A stretch of DNA of 31,873 bases, taken from positions 1 through 31,873 of the forward strand of contig JBGPJN010000004.1 in NCBI GenBank assembly GCA_041485445.1. Reading direction: 5' to 3'. This DNA is from SHYG01 sp041485445 (GTDB lineage: Bacteria; Chloroflexota; Dehalococcoidia; Lucifugimonadales; UBA3495). Below, piece after piece: positions 1 to 7,880 of the stretch. The notes below the pieces were generated by a model. It saw only the letters and a program-made list of their open reading frames with translations, did not search any database and was not told the DNA's origin. The translations under genes were made by a program, and so were the position numbers. Every line of letters begins with the position of its first letter. Positions within the stretch are counted from its first letter, which is position 1.

Positions 1-102
1 AGGATTAAGGTGAGGGGTATCACCCTCACCCCAACCCTCTCCCATCGAGGGAGAGGGAGCCATTTTCGTAGCAATGACAGGTCCCAATACTTGCCGCTTC
101 CC
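1..102. repeat. Palindromic intergenic repeat at window start
   Basis: This stretch downstream of dapA contains two adjacent short inverted repeats. One is a GTGAGGG/CCCTCAC hairpin near 11-29. The other has 9-bp arms CCCTCTCCC (35-43) and GGGAGAGGG (49-57). The same CCCTCACC..CCCTCTCCC..GGGAGAGGG theme recurs at 2498-2544, 27411-27447 and 31565-31612, so it belongs to a dispersed family. It may also act as a dapA transcription end, but there is no T-tract. No gene is seen here. Confidence 0.6.
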
Positions 103-999
103 CTACGCCGGCACCGGCAGGTCTATCTGGTACTGGGCCACCACCTGGTCAATCTGGGCCGCCGAGTGCGCATCGGCGGGGATCAGGGGCAAGCGGGGCT
201 GGCCCACCTTGAACCCCGCCTGGTTCAGGGCGTGCTTGACCGGGATGGGGTTGGAGACGACGAACAGCACCTTGAAGATAGGCAGCAGCCGCCGGTGCTC
301 CGCCGCCGCCCGCTCCACGTCGCCCTCCAGCAGCAGGCCCATCATGTGCTTGATCTGGGCGCCCACCAGATGGGAAGCCACGCTGACGATGCCGTAGCCA
401 CCCATGCCCATGATGTAGAAGGTCTCGTTGTCGTTGCCGCTCCACACCCGGAAGCCGTCGGGCGCGCCGTCAATGATGCGGGCGATCTGGTCCAGGTCGC
501 TGCCCGCCTCCTTGATGCCCACGATGTTGTCCACCTCGCTCAGGCGCAGGGTGGTCTCGCTGGTCATATTCAGGCTGGTGCGGCTGGTCACGTTGTACAG
601 CACGCAGGGGGTGTGCACGCTGCCGGCGATCTTCTTGAAGTGCCGGTACAGGCCCTCCTGGGGCGGCTTGTTGTAGTAGGGCACCACCAGCAGCAGGCCG
701 TCCACGCCCGCCTGCTCCGCCTCGCGGCTGAACTCGATGCTCTCCGCGGTGTTGTAGTTGCCGGTGCCGGCGATGACCGCGCCGCGGTCGCCGATGGCGG
801 ACTTGACCTCAGCGAAGAGGCGCAGCTTCTCCTCGGTGCTGAGGGTGGGCGACTCACCGGTGGTGCCCGACACCACCAGGCCGTCGCTCCCTGAATCAAT
901 CAAAGCCCGGGCCAGGGCCTTGGCCTGGAGGTAGTCCACCTTGCCCTCATCATCAAAGGGGGTGACCATGGCGGTGATCAGCCTGCCTAGCTCCGTCAT
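103..999 (-). CDS. dapA: 4-hydroxy-tetrahydrodipicolinate synthase
   Basis: Condenses aspartate semialdehyde with pyruvate, the first committed step of lysine/diaminopimelate synthesis in the cytoplasm. The 298-aa length is typical of DapA. Visible motifs are GTTGES (45-50), VVPYYNKP (105-112), the catalytic Tyr135 in LYNVTSR with Arg140, and the Schiff-base Lys163 in GIKEAGSD. The ATG at 999 is preceded by a good GGAGGG ribosome site. A consensus -10 (TATAAT) lies 30 nt upstream, so dapA probably has its own promoter. It is on the same strand as dapB and asd but separated from them by about 4 kb of unrelated genes. Assignment is secure, although single members of the DapA/NAL family can have other aldolase roles. 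Confidence 0.95.
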   Translation of the reverse strand: MTELGRLITAMVTPFDDEGKVDYLQAKALARALIDSGSDGLVVSGTTGESPTLSTEEKLRLFAEVKSAIGDRGAVIAGTGNYNTAESIEFSREAEQAGVDGLLLVVPYYNKPPQEGLYRHFKKIAGSVHTPCVLYNVTSRTSLNMTSETTLRLSEVDNIVGIKEAGSDLDQIARIIDGAPDGFRVWSGNDNETFYIMGMGGYGIVSVASHLVGAQIKHMMGLLLEGDVERAAAEHRRLLPIFKVLFVVSNPIPVKHALNQAGFKVGQPRLPLIPADAHSAAQIDQVVAQYQIDLPVPA

Positions 1000-1028
1000 A
1001 CCGGCCCTCCTGGATGCTGGTTGGGGTA

Positions 1029-1034
1029 ATTATA
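1029..1034 (-). promoter_or_regulatory. Putative -10 element of dapA
   Basis: Read on the minus strand, a perfect TATAAT sits about 30 nt upstream of the dapA ATG in a GC-rich context. No convincing -35 is visible at 17-18 bp. The call is by consensus only. Confidence 0.5.
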
Positions 1035-1053
1035 CACCGGTTTCGGGGCGCCA

Positions 1054-2457
1054 TCACGGCGCCGGCTTGATGTTGGGGTTGAGCCGGAAGAGGTTGGTGG
1101 GATCGTACCGCTTCTTCAGCGCCGCCAGTCTTCGGTAGGTGTCGGCGCCATAGGCCTCCCTGACCCGGGCGTCGCTTTCCGGCGCATCACCCATCTCGTT
1201 GACATAGACCCCGTCGGAGAAGAAGGGGCGCATGGACTCCCACGTCTCCCGTGCCCAGCGGAGGTTCTTCTGGTCATCCGCCCGGTTGTCCCATAGGGAC
1301 AGGACGACGAAATGGTAGCCCGCGTCCCGGTGGCTGAAGGCGGTCGCCTTGGGGTCCACCCGCCCCACCGCACCGCCAAGCTGGAACAGGGCCAGCATTG
1401 AGAGGGGCGAGGGCACGGCGGCGAATCGCGTCACCAGGGTATCCACGGCCTGAGACCCCAGCTCGTTCATGAAGTTGCCCTTGAAGTAGTTGCGGCGCCC
1501 AGGCGGAAACGCCGCATCCAGCATGCCCTGGAGGGCCGCATACGGCATCGGGTTGATCAGATCGGCCATTGGGGGGCCGAACTGCCGGAGGGGACGCAAC
1601 ACGCGCTCCCCTGCCGAGATCGGCCCGTTGTAGCAGGCGATGATGGCCAGAGCCTTCTGTCCCTCGGGCGAGGTCAGCAGCGCGGCACCCAGCATCACCT
1701 CGTCAGGAACCGAGGCGGCAAAGCTGTGGAGGAACTTTAGCGCCTCTTTGGCCTTATCCAGTGGGTGGAGCACCATTCCCCCCAGGACCGTGCCCACTGA
1801 GTGTAGCTGGTACTGGAAGGAGGTAACGATGCCGAAGTTCCCACCGCCGCCCCGAACGCCCCAAAAGAGGTCCGGGTTCACCTCGGCGCTGGCGGTCTGT
1901 AACTGGCCGTCGGCGGTGACGATGTCCACGGAGAGCAGGTTATCCACCGTAAGGCCGTGTTTGCGGCAAAGCCATCCGATGCCGCCGCCCAGGGTGAGTC
2001 CGGCGAGGCCGGTGTCGGTGAGGGTTCCGCCGGTGGTGGCCAGCCCAAATGCCTGGGTCTCCCGGTCGAACTCGCCCCACTTGACCCCAGGCTCGGCCCG
2101 GGCAGTACGCTGGGCCGGGTTGACCCGGACGCTCTTCATCCGGGACAGGTCAATCATGATCCCGTCATCGCACACCGAGTTGCCGGGGACGCTGTGGCCG
2201 CCGCCCCGCACTGCAACCAGCAGGTTGTTGGCGCGGGCGAAGTTGACCGACTGAATCACGTCGGAGACGCCGGCGCAGCGGGCGATGAGGGCGGGCCGCT
2301 TGTCGATCATGGCGTTCCAGAGGGTGCGGGCCTCGTTGTAGCCGGGATCGCCGGGCAGCACCACCTCACCCCGCAGGCTCTTCTTGAACTCTTCCACCGC
2401 GGCTTCGCGGAGAGTGGTATTGCCGCCGGTCAATGTGGCCGCTCGCAGGTCTGCCAT
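1054..2457 (-). CDS. FAD-binding oxidoreductase, berberine bridge enzyme (BBE) type
   Basis: A 467-aa flavoprotein with an N-terminal PCMH-type FAD domain and a C-terminal BBE segment. The covalent-flavin histidine is His88 in RGGGHS. The Gly-rich LGGGIGW stretch and VRGGGGNFGIVT follow, and the BBE tail YDPTNLFRLNPN is at about 450-461. No Cys is seen at the second flavin-attachment site, so flavin is probably monocovalent. Family members oxidise alcohols, sugars or plant-type metabolites with O2; the substrate cannot be told. The ATG at 2457 follows an excellent GGAGGTGA site. It lies between the aldehyde dehydrogenase and dapA on the same strand. An alcohol-to-aldehyde-to-acid sequence with the upstream dehydrogenase is possible but is inference. 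Confidence 0.88.
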   Translation of the reverse strand: MADLRAATLTGGNTTLREAAVEEFKKSLRGEVVLPGDPGYNEARTLWNAMIDKRPALIARCAGVSDVIQSVNFARANNLLVAVRGGGHSVPGNSVCDDGIMIDLSRMKSVRVNPAQRTARAEPGVKWGEFDRETQAFGLATTGGTLTDTGLAGLTLGGGIGWLCRKHGLTVDNLLSVDIVTADGQLQTASAEVNPDLFWGVRGGGGNFGIVTSFQYQLHSVGTVLGGMVLHPLDKAKEALKFLHSFAASVPDEVMLGAALLTSPEGQKALAIIACYNGPISAGERVLRPLRQFGPPMADLINPMPYAALQGMLDAAFPPGRRNYFKGNFMNELGSQAVDTLVTRFAAVPSPLSMLALFQLGGAVGRVDPKATAFSHRDAGYHFVVLSLWDNRADDQKNLRWARETWESMRPFFSDGVYVNEMGDAPESDARVREAYGADTYRRLAALKKRYDPTNLFRLNPNIKPAP

Positions 2458-2497
2458 GGTTCACCTCCCTCTTCACTCTGGTTTGTCCTGGACCCGC

Positions 2498-2544
2498 CCT
2501 CACCCCTGGCCCCTCTCCCACTGGGAGAGGGGCCAGGGGTGAGG
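2498..2544. repeat. 47-bp near-perfect palindrome between two oxidoreductase genes
   Basis: 23-bp arms at 2498-2520 and 2522-2544 are perfect reverse complements around a single base. The sequence is of the CCTCACCCCTGG..CTCCCA class. It lies between the aldehyde dehydrogenase stop and the FAD oxidase start. As RNA it would form a very stable hairpin, but no U-tract follows on either strand. It is best viewed as a member of the dispersed repeat family, possibly reducing read-through. Confidence 0.8.
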
Positions 2545-2555
2545 CTGCCAGCCCT

Positions 2556-4082
2556 CTACCCCTTGATCACCTGGCTGTAGGGGGGCTTCATGGTCAGGCC
2601 GGTGCCGTCGGTGAAGATCTGCTTCACCTCCATGAAGTCCTCCAGCCCGTAGTAGCCCAGCTCCCGGCCAATGCCGCTCTCCTTGTAGCCGCCCCAGATG
2701 CCCTCCACCGGCTGGGCGTAGTTGTCCCAGATCCACACCGTGCCCGCCTTGATGCGCCGGGCCACCCGCATGGCCCTGGGGTAGTTGGCGCTCCACACGC
2801 CGGCCACCAGACCAAAGTCTACGGCGTTGGCCAGCTGCACCGCCTCCTCCTCGTCCTTGAAGGTGGTCACCGCTACCACCGGGCCAAAGATCTCCTCCTG
2901 GCCCAGCTTGGAGGCGTTGTCCACCCCGTCGAAGATGGTGGGCTCCACGTAGTAGCCGTAATTGTAGCCGTCGCCCTGGAGCTTGTGGCCCCCGGTCACC
3001 AGCTCAAAGCCCGCGTCCAGGCCGAACTTGATGAACTCCTGGACCACCCGCTCCTGGCTCCGGGAAACCAGGGGGCCCATGTCGGTGGTGGGGTTGGGCG
3101 GCGGGCCGACCTCGATGTTCCGAGTCAGCGTCACCACCCGGGCCAGTACCTTGTCGTGGACGCCCTCCTGCAGCAGCAGGCGGGTGGTGGCCCCGCAGGC
3201 CTGGCCGGCGTTGCGGAACATGCCGAAGATGGCGGCGCGGGAGGCGGCCTCCACGTCGGCGTCGTCGAAGATCACGTAGGGCGCCTTGCCCCCCAGCTCC
3301 AGGCTCAGCCGCTTCACCTGCATGGCGGCCCGGGCGGCAATGTCCTTGCCGGTGGTCGTCTCGCCGGTGAAGGAGATCTTGTCCACCTTCTTGCTGGACA
3401 CCATCTCTGCCCCCACCACCACGCCGGGGCCGGGCACCAGGTTCACCACGCCCTTGGGGATGGCGGTGGTCTGGATCAGCTTCACCAGCTCGTAGGCCGC
3501 GGCGGGGGTGTAGCTGGCAGGCTTGATGACCACGGTGCAGCCCACCGCCAGGGCCGGGGCCAGCTTGCGGGCGGTCTGGGTCAGGGGGAAGTTCCAGGGG
3601 GTGATCAGCCCCACCACGCCGATGGGCTCCTTCACCATGTTGATCATGGAGCCGCTGGGCAGGGTGAAGCTCTCGCCGTACAGCTTGCCGGCCAGCCCTG
3701 CGTAGAACTCAAAGATGTCTGCGGCGGCGGCCACGTGGGGCGTGGCCTGGCGCATGGGCATGCCCACCTCCAGGCTCACCACCTGGGCCAGCCGCGGGGC
3801 ATTCTCCCGGATGAGCTGGGCGGTGCGGTACAGCACCTGCTCCCGCAGCTTGTAGTTGTTCAGCCAGCCGCCGGCGTTGCCGTCAAAGGCCTCCCGGGCG
3901 GCGTCAATGGCGGCGCGCACGTCCTCCAGGGAGCCCTGGGCGGCCACCGTGGCCACCTGCCGGGTATCCGCGGGGTTCTCGCGGGTGAACTGCTTCCCGC
4001 CGGTGGCGGCCCCCTCCTGCCCGTTAATGATCAGGGGGCAAGACAGGGGCATCTTGATGGAGTAACTGCCCGTGGTGGTCAT
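2556..4082 (-). CDS. NAD(P)-dependent aldehyde dehydrogenase
   Basis: Oxidises an aldehyde to the carboxylate. The 508-aa length matches the classical ALDH superfamily. Key residues are present: Asn164 in TPWNFP, Lys187 in VIKPAS, Glu262 in LELGGKAP and the catalytic Cys296 in NAGQACG. The C-terminal GGYKESGIGRELG signature is also present. The start ATG at 4082 is preceded by GAGGAGAGGAGC, a strong ribosome site. A small hairpin (arms 4105-4112 and 4118-4125) lies just upstream in the leader. It resembles betaine/retinal-type ALDHs, but the substrate is not assignable. It sits directly after the toxin remnant and just upstream of the FAD oxidase, in the region separating asd from dapA. Confidence 0.93.
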   Translation of the reverse strand: MTTTGSYSIKMPLSCPLIINGQEGAATGGKQFTRENPADTRQVATVAAQGSLEDVRAAIDAAREAFDGNAGGWLNNYKLREQVLYRTAQLIRENAPRLAQVVSLEVGMPMRQATPHVAAAADIFEFYAGLAGKLYGESFTLPSGSMINMVKEPIGVVGLITPWNFPLTQTARKLAPALAVGCTVVIKPASYTPAAAYELVKLIQTTAIPKGVVNLVPGPGVVVGAEMVSSKKVDKISFTGETTTGKDIAARAAMQVKRLSLELGGKAPYVIFDDADVEAASRAAIFGMFRNAGQACGATTRLLLQEGVHDKVLARVVTLTRNIEVGPPPNPTTDMGPLVSRSQERVVQEFIKFGLDAGFELVTGGHKLQGDGYNYGYYVEPTIFDGVDNASKLGQEEIFGPVVAVTTFKDEEEAVQLANAVDFGLVAGVWSANYPRAMRVARRIKAGTVWIWDNYAQPVEGIWGGYKESGIGRELGYYGLEDFMEVKQIFTDGTGLTMKPPYSQVIKG

Positions 4083-4171
4083 GCTCCTCTCCTCGATAAA
4101 GCAAAGGGCAGAAGATCTCTGCCCTGCTCACCTCTGGCGTGAATCTGGTCGTGTCTCAGGAGGGCGCTGGT

Positions 4172-4300
4172 TCACTCCTGGAGGATATCCCGGTCCGTGC
4201 TACCCGGCGCTTCGGTGCGGACCCATCGAACATCATGCCCACGTCGCCGCAACGCATCCACTGGCTCTCCAGGAAAGTTTTCATCGGCCAGGATACGCAC
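4172..4300 (-). pseudogene. Truncated DUF5615 (PIN-like toxin) fragment
   Basis: On the minus strand a GTG at 4300 opens a frame reading RILADENFPG, then LRRRGHDVRWV, ending at a TGA at 4172-4174. This is the N-terminal hallmark of DUF5615, a PIN-like nuclease family usually of about 110-120 aa and commonly encoded right after a DUF433 gene. Only about 42 codons remain. The second half, with the expected TFDxDF acidic motif, is missing in all frames before the aldehyde dehydrogenase begins. The frame is open further upstream to a GTG at 4336. It lies about 230 bp beyond the DUF433 gene, with a palindromic repeat between them, so it looks like a dead toxin separated from its partner. Confidence 0.7.
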
Positions 4301-4310
4301 GCTCCTACCG

Positions 4311-4538
4311 ACCCTTGCATAGGTATCTAAACTCACGCTGGTTCTTCAGGGCCAGCACGCCAGGCCCGGTCTGTAGGGGCGAGGCTTGCCTCGCCCTGCC
4401 TCGCCATAGACAGGCGCCTGGGCGAGGCAAGCCTCGCCCCTACGTCGAAGGGGGTTTCAGCCTTCAAGCCGACATGACCACTAGCATCACAGATGCTTGC
4501 AGGGTAACAGATTAGCAATTTATGCAAGGCTCAGTAAG
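4311..4538. repeat. MITE-like element, copy 1, with internal 24-bp inverted repeat
   Basis: The left end (4311-4333, ACCCTTGCA..GGT.TCTAAACT) and right end (4522-4538, ATGCAAGGCTCAGTAAG) match the two ends of a second copy at 8095-8224. The ends are roughly inverted to each other (ACCCTTGCA against TGCAAGG.T). Inside is a perfect 24-bp inverted repeat, arms 4373-4396 and 4420-4443, of the GTAGGGGCGAGGC class. The right end overlaps the DUF433 stop codon, so the element supplies the last bases of that gene. Confidence 0.6.
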
Positions 4539-4764
4539 CCCTCAGCGGGTAAACCTTCTCAGAGTGCAGCAGGGCGCTGGTATAGCCCAAGCATGCCTGA
4601 ATGTCCTGGTGAGTTAGTCCGGGGTAATTGCGCAGAATCTCGGGCTCTGGCCAATCATGGGCCAACAGGTCAATGATGAACTCAACTGCCAGGCGCGTGC
4701 CCTTTATCACCGGCTTCCCCACCAGGATTTCAGGGTCCATGACGATCCTTTCCTGCCAGTTCAT
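4531..4764 (-). CDS. DUF433 domain protein, antitoxin-like
   Basis: A 77-aa protein matching the DUF433 pattern: DPEILVGKPVIKGTRLAVEFIIDLL, then the helix-turn-helix-like segment PEPEILRNYPGLTHQDIQACLGY. DUF433 proteins are usually the small partner of DUF5615 PIN-like toxins and are thought to be antitoxins with DNA-binding ability (family knowledge). Its ATG overlaps the stop of the preceding gene as ATGA, so translation is probably coupled to the Asd-DUF5678 gene. The expected partner survives only as a fragment at 4172-4300. Base composition is clearly lower in GC than the flanking housekeeping genes, consistent with acquisition. Confidence 0.85.
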   Translation of the reverse strand: MNWQERIVMDPEILVGKPVIKGTRLAVEFIIDLLAHDWPEPEILRNYPGLTHQDIQACLGYTSALLHSEKVYPLRAY

Positions 4765-6119
4765 GGCTTCATGTCGCTTTTTTCCAGCCCAACCAAACGC
4801 GGGGAATGAAGATTGACCACCATAGGTTCGGCTTCCACTCGAGTCATCAAGATAGCCTTGTACCCGTGTCTCGCGTATACCCGCTTGGCCAGAGTTGCAA
4901 ACTCGGCGTCAGTATCAACCACCGACCCCTTGATGATGGCGATCCATCTCCCGCGGTAATCTCGCAACAACTCTTCCAGGTGCGACTGGTAAAAGGCCAG
5001 GTCATCGTCAAACGTTCCCCGTCCCGCCTCTGTTGACACTTCCCCATGACGCTCAGACCTGGTTTCCGGGGGCGCCTCAGACTTGTGGTGACCGTCCCCC
5101 TGCGGCCGCAGGCAGTCCCGCCGCACCAGCTCCTCGGCAATCTGGAGGGAGTTGAGGGCCGCGCCCTTGCGCAGGTTGTCCGACACCACCCACAGGGCCA
5201 GCCCGTTGGGGTGGGACTGGTCCCGCCGGATGCGCCCCACAAAGACGTCGTCGGCGCCCGCCACGTCCCAGGGCATGGGATACTCACCATGCTCCGGGTC
5301 ATCCAGCACCCGCACGCCGGGCATGCGGGCCAGCAGCTCCCGGGCCTCCTCGGTTGGCATGGGCCGGGCGAACTCCAGGTGCAGCGCGGCGCTGTGGGAG
5401 ATGGACACCGGCACCCGCACGCAGGTGGCCGAGACGGCAATCTCCGGGGCGTGCATGATCTTGCGGGTCTCGTCGGCCATCTTCTGCTCCTCCCGGGTGT
5501 AGCCCGAGGGCAGGAAGCTGTCAATGCGGGGGATCACGTTGAAGGCGATGGGGTGGGGCAACGCCGCGGGCGTCGCCGGGCCGCCGTCCAGCACCCGGCG
5601 GCTCTGCTCCCGCAACTCGGCCACCGCCGCCGCGCCGGCGCCCGACACCGATTGGTAGGTGGCGGCGGTAATGCGCCGGATGGGGTTAACGTGGTGCAGG
5701 GGATGGCCCGCCATGACCACCGGCGTGGTGGCGCAGTTGGGAATGGCAATGATGCCCCGGTGCCACGCCACGTCGGCGCCGTTGATCTCGGGCACCACCA
5801 GGGGCACCTCAGGCTGCATGCGGAAGGCGGAGCTGTCGTCAATGACCACCGCGCCGGCGGCCACGGCGATGGGGGCCAGGCGCCGGCTGATCTCCGTGCT
5901 CACGGAGATGAAGGCGATGTCCACGCCCCGGAAGGACTGGTCGGAGGTCTCCTCCACCACCAGCTCCCGGCCGTTGACGGTGAGCCGCTTGCCCGCGGAG
6001 CGGCTGGAGGCCAGCAGCTTGATGTGGCGCAGCTTGGGGTGGCGCTGCTCGATAATCCGGATTAGCTCGGTGCCCACCGCGCCGGTGGCGCCCACGATGG
6101 CGATGGTCAGGTCTTGCAC
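4761..6119 (-). CDS. asd: Aspartate-semialdehyde dehydrogenase fused to a C-terminal DUF5678 domain
   Basis: Residues 1-340 are a normal Asd, which makes aspartate semialdehyde for lysine, threonine and methionine synthesis. Motifs are GATGAVG (10-16), the catalytic Cys129 in IPNCATT, SVSGAGAA, and the substrate-binding Arg/His of RVPVSISHS. Asd proteins normally end near here. The frame continues through about 28 polar residues into an 84-aa DUF5678 domain (369-452: FYQSHLEELLRDYRGRWIAI, then VVDTDAEF). The coding GC drops at the junction near position 5099. Start is GTG at 6119 with an AGGGG site. It lies downstream of dapB and overlaps the DUF433 gene by 4 nt. The fusion probably arose when a foreign DUF5678-DUF433-DUF5615 cassette joined the asd 3' end. 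Confidence 0.92.
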   Translation of the reverse strand: MQDLTIAIVGATGAVGTELIRIIEQRHPKLRHIKLLASSRSAGKRLTVNGRELVVEETSDQSFRGVDIAFISVSTEISRRLAPIAVAAGAVVIDDSSAFRMQPEVPLVVPEINGADVAWHRGIIAIPNCATTPVVMAGHPLHHVNPIRRITAATYQSVSGAGAAAVAELREQSRRVLDGGPATPAALPHPIAFNVIPRIDSFLPSGYTREEQKMADETRKIMHAPEIAVSATCVRVPVSISHSAALHLEFARPMPTEEARELLARMPGVRVLDDPEHGEYPMPWDVAGADDVFVGRIRRDQSHPNGLALWVVSDNLRKGAALNSLQIAEELVRRDCLRPQGDGHHKSEAPPETRSERHGEVSTEAGRGTFDDDLAFYQSHLEELLRDYRGRWIAIIKGSVVDTDAEFATLAKRVYARHGYKAILMTRVEAEPMVVNLHSPRLVGLEKSDMKP

Positions 6120-6214
6120 AGGTAAACCCCTGCTTTCGGCGGTCAGCTATCAGCCCTTCCCCCACATGAAGGAGGGACGGGGGCTGACGGCTGATTCCTG
6201 AAGGCTGTCTGCCC

Positions 6215-6242
6215 GCAGGGGCGCACAGCTGTGCGCCCCTGC
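6215..6242. repeat. 28-bp perfect palindrome between dapB and asd
   Basis: Arms 6215-6228 and 6229-6242 are exact reverse complements (GCAGGGGCGCACAG and its complement). It abuts the dapB stop codon (6242-6244). A close relative lies at 17927-17950. It probably folds in the dapB-asd message and is one of the GGGGCGCAC repeat family. Confidence 0.75.
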
Positions 6243-7030
6243 TACAGGCCCAGAATATTTTCCAAGCCTACCACAAGGCCGGGCCGCTTCACAACTTCGC
6301 GGATGCAGCGCAGCACCCCGGGCATGTAGCAGTCCCGGCCCAGGGTGTCGTGGCGCAGGGAGATGGTCTGGCCGGCGGCGCCCATGATCACCTCGTGGTG
6401 GGCGCTGCGCCCCGGCATGCGGATGCTGTGCACCGTGACCCCGTGGTACTCGCCGCCCCGGGTGCCCGGCAGGTTCTCCTTCTCCGTGTGGTTGCGGGTG
6501 AACTCCTTGCGGTCCCCCAGGCTGCGGGCCAGGGCCAAAGCGAAGCCCGAGGGGGCGTCAATCTTGGCCTCATGGTGCGACTCGATGATGTCCACGTAGT
6601 CGAAGTAGGGCGCGGCCTGCTCGGCCAGCTTCTTCAGCACCACCGCGCCCAGGGCGAAGTTGGGGGCTACGATAATGCCGACGTTCTTATCGTGGGCCAG
6701 GGCGTCCAGCTGTAGCAGGTGGTCGGGGTTGAGGCCGCTGGACCCCAGCACCATGTTGACCGAGTAGCTGGCGGCCACGGGGGCGGAGGCCATGCACACC
6801 GAGGCGTTGGTGAAGTCCACCAGCACGTGGGGGCGGGTGAGTTGCAGCAGCTCCTCCAGGTTGGTGGACAGGGGCACCTCGCCGCCGCCCGGCAGGCTCA
6901 GGGTGGCGCCGCGCTCCCGGTGGCAGGTGGCCCCCACCAGCGCCAGGTCCTCCTGACGCACCACCGCGCCAATGGTCTCCAGCCCCATCTTGCCCGTGGC
7001 GCCCTGGACCACCACTCTAATCGGCGGCAT
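6242..7030 (-). CDS. dapB: 4-hydroxy-tetrahydrodipicolinate reductase
   Basis: Reduces the DapA product to tetrahydrodipicolinate with NAD(P)H. The 262-aa length is typical. The nucleotide-binding loop GATGKMG (10-16), VDFTNAS, GSSGL, and the catalytic block ESHHEAKIDAPSG with His152/His153 and Lys156 are all present. ATG at 7030 follows GGAGGTT. It lies 122 bp upstream of asd on the same strand, so the two probably share a message. dapA, its pathway partner, is separated from them by inserted genes. Confidence 0.95.
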   Translation of the reverse strand: MPPIRVVVQGATGKMGLETIGAVVRQEDLALVGATCHRERGATLSLPGGGEVPLSTNLEELLQLTRPHVLVDFTNASVCMASAPVAASYSVNMVLGSSGLNPDHLLQLDALAHDKNVGIIVAPNFALGAVVLKKLAEQAAPYFDYVDIIESHHEAKIDAPSGFALALARSLGDRKEFTRNHTEKENLPGTRGGEYHGVTVHSIRMPGRSAHHEVIMGAAGQTISLRHDTLGRDCYMPGVLRCIREVVKRPGLVVGLENILGL

Positions 7031-7122
7031 AACCTCCCTCCCCTACCTGTTCTGTGGGTTCCAGAATTGGGTAATCTTATCACGGGCCACCCTGCAGAGG
7101 TAGAGGGAGAAGGTGACGGCAG

Positions 7123-7241
7123 GGCCTTTTCATTCTCGACCTGCACGTAGGGGCGCACCTGCGTGTGCGCCCCGGTCTGCCCCTCCAGCCGTAGGGCAGA
7201 CACATAGGTCTGCCCCTACCTTTGGGGAGAATGAAGAGGCC
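7123..7241. repeat. MITE-like element with TTCATTCTC termini, copy 1
   Basis: A 119-bp unit upstream of dapB. Terminal inverted repeats are 15 bp with one mismatch (7123-7137 and 7227-7241, GGCCTTTTCATTCTC type). Inside are two smaller hairpins, GTAGGGGCGCAC..GTGCGCCCC and GGGCAGACAC..TCTGCCC. A second copy of nearly the same length and layout is at 17749-17869 between pstC and pstS. The remainder of 7031-7289 shows no gene. Confidence 0.7.
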
Positions 7242-7289
7242 CTGGATGACGGCGCCAATCCCATGCACCTTCACGTTGTCGGGCAGGCG

Positions 7290-7880
7290 CTAAGGCTTCG
7301 GCGCCGGCAGGTCTCCGGCCAGGCTACGCCGCTGTTTCAGTCTTTCAAGCCCCAGTCCCGTGGCCATGGCCGGTGGAAGCCGTTGGATGAGGAGGCTCCC
7401 GGCCATCAGCCCCAGGACACTGGAGAAGGTAGCCAGCACCGCGCTGCCCAGGATGTCTGATGGGTAATGCACCCCCGCCGCCACCCGAGCAATGCCCACC
7501 GCCACTGCCCATAGGACCAACCACCCCCCCACACGGGGCAGGCGCCACAGAAAGGGCGCCACAAATGCAACTCCGATCAGAGCATGATCACTGGGGAAAG
7601 AGGAGTCGGCAATGTGGGCGAAGAGTGGTTGAATGGGCAAGACGACGAAGGGTCGTGGCCGGTCAATGACGGCGCCCAGGGCAACCATAAATAGAGCGGC
7701 AAACGCCACCGACAGCACGCCTGCCACCACCGCACGCCGGGCCGGTGAGTAGCCTCGCTTAGGCCACAGGGCTACACCGCCGGCGGTCAGCGGGAGCAGG
7801 AAGATACCCCGCTGGGCGATGAGGGCCGCCCAGTGGGCGGCCCACGGATGCGCCCAGGCCCAGTGGTTCAGCGCGAGCAC
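7290..7880 (-). CDS. PAP2-family phosphatase, BcrC-like undecaprenyl-diphosphatase
   Basis: Predicted integral membrane phosphatase that would recycle undecaprenyl pyrophosphate for cell-wall synthesis. The three acid-phosphatase motifs are visible: VIDRPRPF (motif 1, with the usual upstream Lys not seen), SFPSDHA (motif 2, the PSDH form typical of BcrC), and ARVAAGVHYPSDILGS (motif 3, with Ala for Ser). Several hydrophobic segments surround them. The annotated GTG at 7880 has no ribosome site. A strong AGGAGGA lies at 7921-7927, and the frame stays open to there with BcrC-like residues (LDQTIVLALN), so the real start may be an ATA codon at 7916. It lies just downstream of a repeat-filled gap after the ATPase gene. 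Confidence 0.8.
   Translation of the reverse strand: MLALNHWAWAHPWAAHWAALIAQRGIFLLPLTAGGVALWPKRGYSPARRAVVAGVLSVAFAALFMVALGAVIDRPRPFVVLPIQPLFAHIADSSFPSDHALIGVAFVAPFLWRLPRVGGWLVLWAVAVGIARVAAGVHYPSDILGSAVLATFSSVLGLMAGSLLIQRLPPAMATGLGLERLKQRRSLAGDLPAPKP

Noticed and set aside
2433..4142. Long plus-strand open frame opposite the aldehyde dehydrogenase
   Set aside because: It is rich in His, Gly and Leu and matches no family; it is the usual antisense by-product of a GC-rich gene with clear catalytic motifs on the other strand.
4139..4330. Plus-strand open frame over the DUF5615 fragment
   Set aside because: It has no family features; the minus strand gives the clear DUF5615 N-terminal signature.
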